From: Pseudomonas marvdashtae
Lineage (GTDB): Bacteria > Pseudomonadota > Gammaproteobacteria > Pseudomonadales > Pseudomonadaceae
Assembly (NCBI RefSeq): GCF_014268655.2
Contig: NZ_JABWQX020000001.1
Location: 1,766,001 to 1,830,000, forward strand
Direction: 5' to 3'
DNA length: 64,000 nucleotides
The notes below the pieces were generated by a model. It searched no databases. It saw only the letters and a list, made by a program, of their open reading frames with translations, and had not been told where the DNA came from. Below, one piece after another: positions 59,157 through 64,000 of the stretch (the first letter of the stretch is position 1; each line of letters starts with the position of its first letter). The position numbers and the translations under genes are program-made.

Positions 59157-60178
59157 GAACGGGCTCCTCGGCGAATACGCCAGGCCAATAACTCAGGGTG
59201 ACAGGCGTTGCGCTGGCTGACGCCGAAACGTGGCAGGTTCAGAGGGTCTCGGTCATGGCGGTACAGTCCGGCCTCGGTGCCCAGCGCGAACGGAAAACCG
59301 TGGGCCGCCACCTGCTCGCGCACACGGGCGTCATTGTCACCGTTGGGGTAGCAATACACCGGCAGGGGTTGAGCGCAGCCGTTTTCCAAGGCCGTCCAGC
59401 TGCGGGTCAGTTCTTCGTGCAGGCGCTGGTCATCCAGCCCGGTCAGAATCGCGTGGCTGGCGCCATGGGGGCCGAAGCGGATCAGGCCGGAATCTTCGAG
59501 CATGCGCACTTGGGTCCAGTCCAGCGCCTGAGGTTGGGAACCTTGTGGGCAGACGTCGGTGACGTCGCTCAATATTTTTGGATCGAGGCTCTTGAGGCTT
59601 TGCAGGAAGTGCAGCAGTGCCAGGCTGCGGCGCTCGTCGTCGATATCATCGAGCAGCACCGGCAACGGTCGACCGACATGCTGCAAGTGCTCGATCAGCG
59701 AGCGCCGCGCCACCTGCCCATGGCTGCCCCACAAGGTTTCACCGATGCTTTCCCACCAGAAGTGCTGGCGGCTGCCGACGAAATCGGTGGATAGGAAAAT
59801 GCTCGCCGGGACCTGGTACTGGCGCAGCAGCGGAAAGGCGTTCATAGCGTTATCGCGCCAGCCGTCGTCAAACGTCAGTGCCACCCGTGGACGGTTTGGA
59901 ACGCTTTCCGGGTCGGCCAGCAACAAGCTCATCAATGGCACGCATTCAAAATGCTGCTGCAGCCAGATCAACAAGTGTTCGAACGCTTCGGGTCCCACAC
60001 ACAGCTCGTTGCGATGAGGCAATTCGGCGGCGCGGTCGTTGTTCAGTACCCGGTGCAACATCAGAATGACGCCGGCGCCGCGTAATGCATGGCGACCCAG
60101 GGACGTGTTCAGGTACAGCCAGCCGCCGGTGCGCTTGATTGTGGTCTTGATGCGGGTATTGATCGGCATGTAAGGCAC
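59153..60178 (-). CDS. Polysaccharide deacetylase (NodB/CE4)
   Basis: 341 residues from GTG 60178 (or ATG 60169). The NodB domain is marked by VALTFDDGWRDNAMNAFPLL, STDFVGSRQHFWWE and, near the end, YPNGDNDARV. The metal-binding Asp pair (DD) is present. Acts on N-acetylated sugars, probably cytoplasmic here because no signal is visible. Abuts the upstream glycosyltransferase stop directly. Confidence 0.87.
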   Translation of the reverse strand: MPYMPINTRIKTTIKRTGGWLYLNTSLGRHALRGAGVILMLHRVLNNDRAAELPHRNELCVGPEAFEHLLIWLQQHFECVPLMSLLLADPESVPNRPRVALTFDDGWRDNAMNAFPLLRQYQVPASIFLSTDFVGSRQHFWWESIGETLWGSHGQVARRSLIEHLQHVGRPLPVLLDDIDDERRSLALLHFLQSLKSLDPKILSDVTDVCPQGSQPQALDWTQVRMLEDSGLIRFGPHGASHAILTGLDDQRLHEELTRSWTALENGCAQPLPVYCYPNGDNDARVREQVAAHGFPFALGTEAGLYRHDRDPLNLPRFGVSQRNACHPELLAWRIRRGARS

Positions 60179-61315
60179 TCATCGAGTCTGATCGGGATTC
60201 CATTGGTTGTAGCTGTGCCCGCGCACGAACTGCCACAGGCCGGCGACCATGCCGGCCAGGGTCACCAACACGAACGCGGCGAGGCGAAACGGTCTGGGCA
60301 AACGATGATGCACATCCAGCAGGCCGGCCACGGCGAAGGCGTAGCCCAGTAGCTGGGCAGACAGGGCCAGGCGATAGAAACCTTGCTCATCGAGCAGCCA
60401 GAGGTTGGCCACCAGCAGGGGCAGCAACAGCACCGGCGCCAACCGGCGGATCAGTTTGTGGCTGATCAACGCGATGGCGTACAGGCCATGGCACAGCGGG
60501 TTGAGTAGTTCACGTCGGGCCGCCAGACTGATCAGGCCGCCGACGGTGACGCGCTGGCGGCGGCTGAATTGTCGACCGGCCTCGTCCACGCCTTGATCGA
60601 GCACCTTGGCGTCGTCGACATAGACGACGCGTTTGCCGGTGACCGGTGCGCAGGTGTTGATAAAAAAGTCGTCGTTGACCAGGGCTGGAATCGGTTGGTA
60701 CAGCTCACGGCGCAGCGCCTGCAGCGCACCGTCGGCCGAGACCGTGCAACCGGCGCGACTTTCCACCCGGCGCAGCCAGGCTTCATAGTGGCGGTACAAG
60801 CTTTCGCCCACGCTCAGGCCTGAGCCCGGGACGGGAATGTTCATATTGCCGACAGTTCCGCCGACTTCAGGATCGGCAAACGGCGCCAGCAGGCGGTCAA
60901 GCGTGCCGTCGAGCCAGTGAACATCAGCATCGGTAAACACCAGGATGTCGCCCGTGCAATGACTGACCGCGGCGTTGAGCACGCTGTTCTTGCCTTGGCG
61001 CGGCAGGTCGAGCACCTCGATGTGCGGGTCCTCGAAGCTGCGCGCCAGGGCCACGGTCTGATCGGTGGAGCCGTCGCTGGCGACAACGATCTGCAGGCTG
61101 GCGGCCTGATAGTCCTGGGCCAGCAGATTGCGCAGTTTGTTCTCGATATGCCGTTGTTCGTTGTGCGCGGCAACGATCACACTGACCCGTTGCGCAGGCA
61201 GGGGCTCAGGCCTGAACCTGGGAAAAAATGGCCCGGCAAGTGTCAGCAGCAACGGGTAGCCCAGGTAGGCGTATACCGGCAGTAACAGGCACAACCAGAA
61301 AATGAACTCAGCCAC
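60179..61315 (-). CDS. Glycosyltransferase family 2, membrane-bound processive type
   Basis: 378 residues. GT2 core: VSVIVAAHNEQRHIENKL, VVASDGSTDQTVALA, LVFTDADVHWLDG (DxD-like), VNDDFF, and SRRQRVTVGG, the QxxRW-like motif of processive synthases in a variant form. One N-terminal and three or four C-terminal membrane helices. Likely main-chain transferase. Overlaps the preceding gene by 8 bases. Confidence 0.88.
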   Translation of the reverse strand: MAEFIFWLCLLLPVYAYLGYPLLLTLAGPFFPRFRPEPLPAQRVSVIVAAHNEQRHIENKLRNLLAQDYQAASLQIVVASDGSTDQTVALARSFEDPHIEVLDLPRQGKNSVLNAAVSHCTGDILVFTDADVHWLDGTLDRLLAPFADPEVGGTVGNMNIPVPGSGLSVGESLYRHYEAWLRRVESRAGCTVSADGALQALRRELYQPIPALVNDDFFINTCAPVTGKRVVYVDDAKVLDQGVDEAGRQFSRRQRVTVGGLISLAARRELLNPLCHGLYAIALISHKLIRRLAPVLLLPLLVANLWLLDEQGFYRLALSAQLLGYAFAVAGLLDVHHRLPRPFRLAAFVLVTLAGMVAGLWQFVRGHSYNQWNPDQTR

Positions 61316-62276
61316 GGGCGGGTCTCCTTGCTTTCCAATGACAAAGACTGAGGACGAGCGCGGCGCCGGCCAGGTGCAGGCGCACCCAGTGCAGGCCCCA
61401 GAGTTGCAGGGTCAGCCACGGGTTACGGTGCTTGTGGCTCTGGTGCCAGCTCAGCGCCAACCCCGGCACGGTCGTCAACAGCCCCATCATGAGTGCATGT
61501 TGAGGCGCGCCAGTGACCAGCGCGAAGATCGCCAGCAAGTCCAGCAGCCAGACAAGCACAGCCAACATCGGGAAGCGCAACAGGCGCAGGCTCAAGCCGT
61601 TGGTACGCAGCAATTGCACCAGGCTGCCCTGGCGCCACAGTTCCTTGCCCATCCACTCGCGCCAGTTCATTTCGTAGCCCCAGTGCAGGGCGGTGTATTC
61701 ATTGACCGACAGTAACCGTGCGCCCTTGGCCGTCAGGCGCAGGGTCAAGTCCTTGTCCTCACCGGTGCGCAGCGTCTCGTTGAACCCGCCGGCCCTGTCG
61801 AACCATTGGCGGCGCATCAGCAGGTTGGCGGTGGGCAGCCAATCCACGCGCTGCATGGTATGTCGCAAGGGGAGCGAGGTCCGCCGATGCCAGGCCGTGG
61901 CGTACCAGGGCGCCTGCGCGGGGGTGTACAGGTCCAGGCCGAATACGTCGGCGATGTCTGCGGTCTCCAACTCCAGCAAATGCGTCAGCCAGTCCTCGGG
62001 CATTTCGATGTCCGCGTCGATGAAGGCCAGCCATTCACCGCTGGCAACCTGTGCGCCGCGATTGCGCAGGGCACCGATCAGCACGCCTGGAACCACCAGC
62101 ACCTGCGCACCGAACTGCCGGGCAATCTCCGGGCCCTGATCCTGCGAGCCGTTGTCGACCACGATCAACTCGCACGCAAGACCGGCGGCATTGGCGGCGC
62201 GTTGTGCGGCAAGCAGCGTGCGGCCGATGTGCCGGGCCTCGTTGTACATCGGAATGACGATACTGATGCGGCTCAT
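61308..62276 (-). CDS. Glycosyltransferase family 2
   Basis: 322 residues from ATG 62276, which follows AGGAGG and overlaps the upstream stop by four bases (ATGA). GT2 signatures: SIVIPMYNEARHIGRTLL, IVVDNGSQDQGPEIA, FIDADIEMPEDW, and TGEDKDLTLRL for the acceptor loop. Two hydrophobic helices near the C-terminus. The longer frame to 62444 is shadow. Confidence 0.88.
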   Translation of the reverse strand: MSRISIVIPMYNEARHIGRTLLAAQRAANAAGLACELIVVDNGSQDQGPEIARQFGAQVLVVPGVLIGALRNRGAQVASGEWLAFIDADIEMPEDWLTHLLELETADIADVFGLDLYTPAQAPWYATAWHRRTSLPLRHTMQRVDWLPTANLLMRRQWFDRAGGFNETLRTGEDKDLTLRLTAKGARLLSVNEYTALHWGYEMNWREWMGKELWRQGSLVQLLRTNGLSLRLLRFPMLAVLVWLLDLLAIFALVTGAPQHALMMGLLTTVPGLALSWHQSHKHRNPWLTLQLWGLHWVRLHLAGAALVLSLCHWKARRPARG

Positions 62277-63643
62277 GAACGGGCCTCCTGCGGCGCGACC
62301 TGTTCGGCGTCGTGGCGCAATATGCTGGTCAAGGCGAGCATGATCCACAGCAGCTTGTGGTTCGGCGCGCTGAGGAACATCAGGAACAACGCCAGCGACA
62401 GGAAACTCATGCCCAGGTGCGTCAGCAGGTCCGCCTGGGCCCATTCCCGGCGCTGAAGCCAGAGTTGGCGCGTGCGCATCAGGTTGTAGAGGCCCAGCCC
62501 AATCATGCCGACAAACATCAGGCCGCCTGGTATGCCGATTTCGCTGAATATTTCCAGGTAGGTGTTATGGGCCTGGCGGTAAAGATCGCCCCGTTTGCGA
62601 TTGGCCGAGAACGCCTTGGCGTAGCCGGTGGGGGCATAGTGCTCCGGAAACGTCCCGGGGCCTGAACCGAGTATCGGCTTCTCGCGGATCATCTGGCTGC
62701 CCACCACAATGTACGAGGCGCGGCGACCCAAGGAGCCGTCCTTGTGGTCGTTGGTGCCGGAGCTGAGGATGCTCAAGGACTGGATGCGCGCCACGTAGCT
62801 GGCAGGCATCAAGGTGACTGCCGCCGGCACCATGAGTGCCAGGCCGAGCATCGCGAACCCCAGGTGCCGAGGACGCACGCGTGGGAGCTGCGCCCGATAG
62901 TGATACAACCCGATCATCAGGGTCAGCAACAGCACGACCAGTCCTGAACGCGACTCGGTCTTGGTCATCCCCCCCAGCAACAGCATGACCCCGCCACCCC
63001 AGAACAACCGGTGCAGCAGTTTCTGGCTGCGTAGGGTCAACAACAATGCCAGCGGTACGGTAAACGCAATCAACAGCGCAAAGCCGTTCGGGTCTTCCAG
63101 CAAACCCAAGGCGCGGCCCTGTTCCTGGTATTTGGCTGAAAATATCGCGAGCACGCAGGTCGCGGCGACGCTCACGGTCATCAGCCGGGCGAACATCTCC
63201 AGGTTCAGCTCGCGACCGATCAACAAGGTGATCACGAACAGGATCAGCCCTACTGCGAGTTCACGCAGACTGGTCAGGGACAGGCCCATGTTTTCCGAGA
63301 TCAACAGGCTCAAGCCATACAACACCATGAAGCCGAGCAACGGTTTCCAGATGTTGCTACGCAAGCGCGTCGCAGGGATCTGGTGCAAGGCCAACTGCAA
63401 CATCAGGATCAGGATCAGCGCCACGCCGAGGAATTTGCTGCCGGAAAACGCGTTGTCCTTGAACAGGCCTTCGAGCGGCAGCAGGGCGGCAATGCCCAGC
63501 AAGCCCCAGCCGGGCTTGCGGTACAGCATGGCGACGCCCACCAGCCCAAGCACCGCGCCCGGTGCGAGAAACGGATAAGGACTGGCCAGCAATGCCAGGC
63601 ACACCAGCCCCAGCAGACTGACGATCGAGAGCGGGACAATCAT
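62273..63643 (-). CDS. O-antigen ligase/polymerase-like membrane protein (Wzy/WaaL)
   Basis: 456 residues with about 11 membrane helices and the large periplasmic loop containing GSGPGTFPEHYAPTGYA and the RQAHNTYLEIFSEIGIPGG segment, the WaaL/Wzy signature (H-N-x-Y-L). It polymerises or ligates lipid-linked oligosaccharides on the periplasmic side. ATGA overlaps on both sides. Confidence 0.88.
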   Translation of the reverse strand: MIVPLSIVSLLGLVCLALLASPYPFLAPGAVLGLVGVAMLYRKPGWGLLGIAALLPLEGLFKDNAFSGSKFLGVALILILMLQLALHQIPATRLRSNIWKPLLGFMVLYGLSLLISENMGLSLTSLRELAVGLILFVITLLIGRELNLEMFARLMTVSVAATCVLAIFSAKYQEQGRALGLLEDPNGFALLIAFTVPLALLLTLRSQKLLHRLFWGGGVMLLLGGMTKTESRSGLVVLLLTLMIGLYHYRAQLPRVRPRHLGFAMLGLALMVPAAVTLMPASYVARIQSLSILSSGTNDHKDGSLGRRASYIVVGSQMIREKPILGSGPGTFPEHYAPTGYAKAFSANRKRGDLYRQAHNTYLEIFSEIGIPGGLMFVGMIGLGLYNLMRTRQLWLQRREWAQADLLTHLGMSFLSLALFLMFLSAPNHKLLWIMLALTSILRHDAEQVAPQEARS

Positions 63644-64000
63644 GGCCGAGCCTCCCCCGCGGTGCGGATATAGAGTTGCGACCAGCGTTCGGCCAGCGTG
63701 CGCAGGTCGTAGCGGTCGCGTTGGGTGCGGCGTGCGTTGTCGGCGAGGATCTGCGCCAGGGGCGGTTCGCTGAACAGCGTTTCGATCTGGCGTGCCAGCT
63801 CCTCGCTGTCGGCCGGCGTGGCGAGCAGGCCGTTATGACGGTCCTGCAGGACATCGGGAATGCCGCCGACGCCGAACGCCACCACGGGCACGCCGGCCTG
63901 CATGGCTTCGAGCAGGATCATCGGCGTGCCTTCGGTGCGTGAACTGATCACCAGAGCATCGAGTCGGCTCCACCACTCGTTCATGTCCGTCTGGTAACCG
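63640..64000 (-). CDS. Glycosyltransferase family 1, C-terminal part (runs off the right edge)
   Basis: The visible C-terminal 120 residues contain ALVISSRTEGTPMILLEAMQ followed by GVPVVAFGVGGIPDVL, the GT4/GT1 nucleotide-sugar-binding motif with the E(x7)E signature. The frame stays open to the last base; an internal ATG at 63984 is not the start. First visible gene of the minus-strand exopolysaccharide operon. Confidence 0.88.
   Translation of the reverse strand, partial: GYQTDMNEWWSRLDALVISSRTEGTPMILLEAMQAGVPVVAFGVGGIPDVLQDRHNGLLATPADSEELARQIETLFSEPPLAQILADNARRTQRDRYDLRTLAERWSQLYIRTAGEARP

Overview
The window is chromosomal DNA from a Pseudomonas of the fluorescens lineage. The gene order leuC-leuD-methyltransferase-leuB-asd-asd paralogue-fimV-truA-trpF-accD-folC-SPOR protein-cvpA-purF-metZ is the conserved Pseudomonas housekeeping block. 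The short inverted repeats built on GTGGCGAGGG...CCCGCTGGG are typical of this lineage, and codon third positions are GC-rich throughout the core part.

Layout. 0-5 kb: the 3' end of an Hsp20 chaperone gene, a five-PAS GGDEF/EAL protein, and a LysR regulator divergent from leuC. 5-23.3 kb: the housekeeping block (leucine, aspartate-semialdehyde, FimV, pseudouridine, tryptophan, fatty acid, folate, purine and methionine genes). 23.4-25.5 kb: four tRNA genes (Val-TAC, two identical Asp-GTC, Val-GAC) around a minus-strand FAD amine oxidase. 25.6-41.4 kb: an accessory region of small lipoproteins, unrecognised proteins, two type II toxin-antitoxin pairs, a TetR/PfpI divergon with a good operator palindrome, a tandem-domain KaiC-like ATPase followed by a lone receiver protein, several very small genes and gene fragments. 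41.5-49.6 kb: a sigma-54 activator divergent from a complete ABC importer that resembles the glycerol importer GlpSTPQUV; the intergenic region carries a heptamer array and a -24/-12 promoter. 49.7-52.1 kb: a compact minus-strand cluster of a 47-residue peptide, a YcaO-domain enzyme and a SAM methyltransferase-like protein, which looks like an unassigned ribosomally made peptide (RiPP) pathway. 52.4-53.9 kb: a lipoprotein-like hydrolase and a small hydrophilic protein. 53.8-64 kb: a tightly overlapping minus-strand Wzx/Wzy-type exopolysaccharide operon that runs off the right edge and ends in a frameshifted fragment of a ChbG/YdjC-family deacetylase gene.

Most worth following up: the YcaO cluster; the KaiC-like/receiver pair, with a Ser-Ser at the KaiC phosphosite position; the ABC importer whose two ATPases have decayed in complementary motifs so that one ATP site stays canonical; and the exopolysaccharide operon. 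All assignments come from reading the sequence and remembered family motifs; no searches were run.
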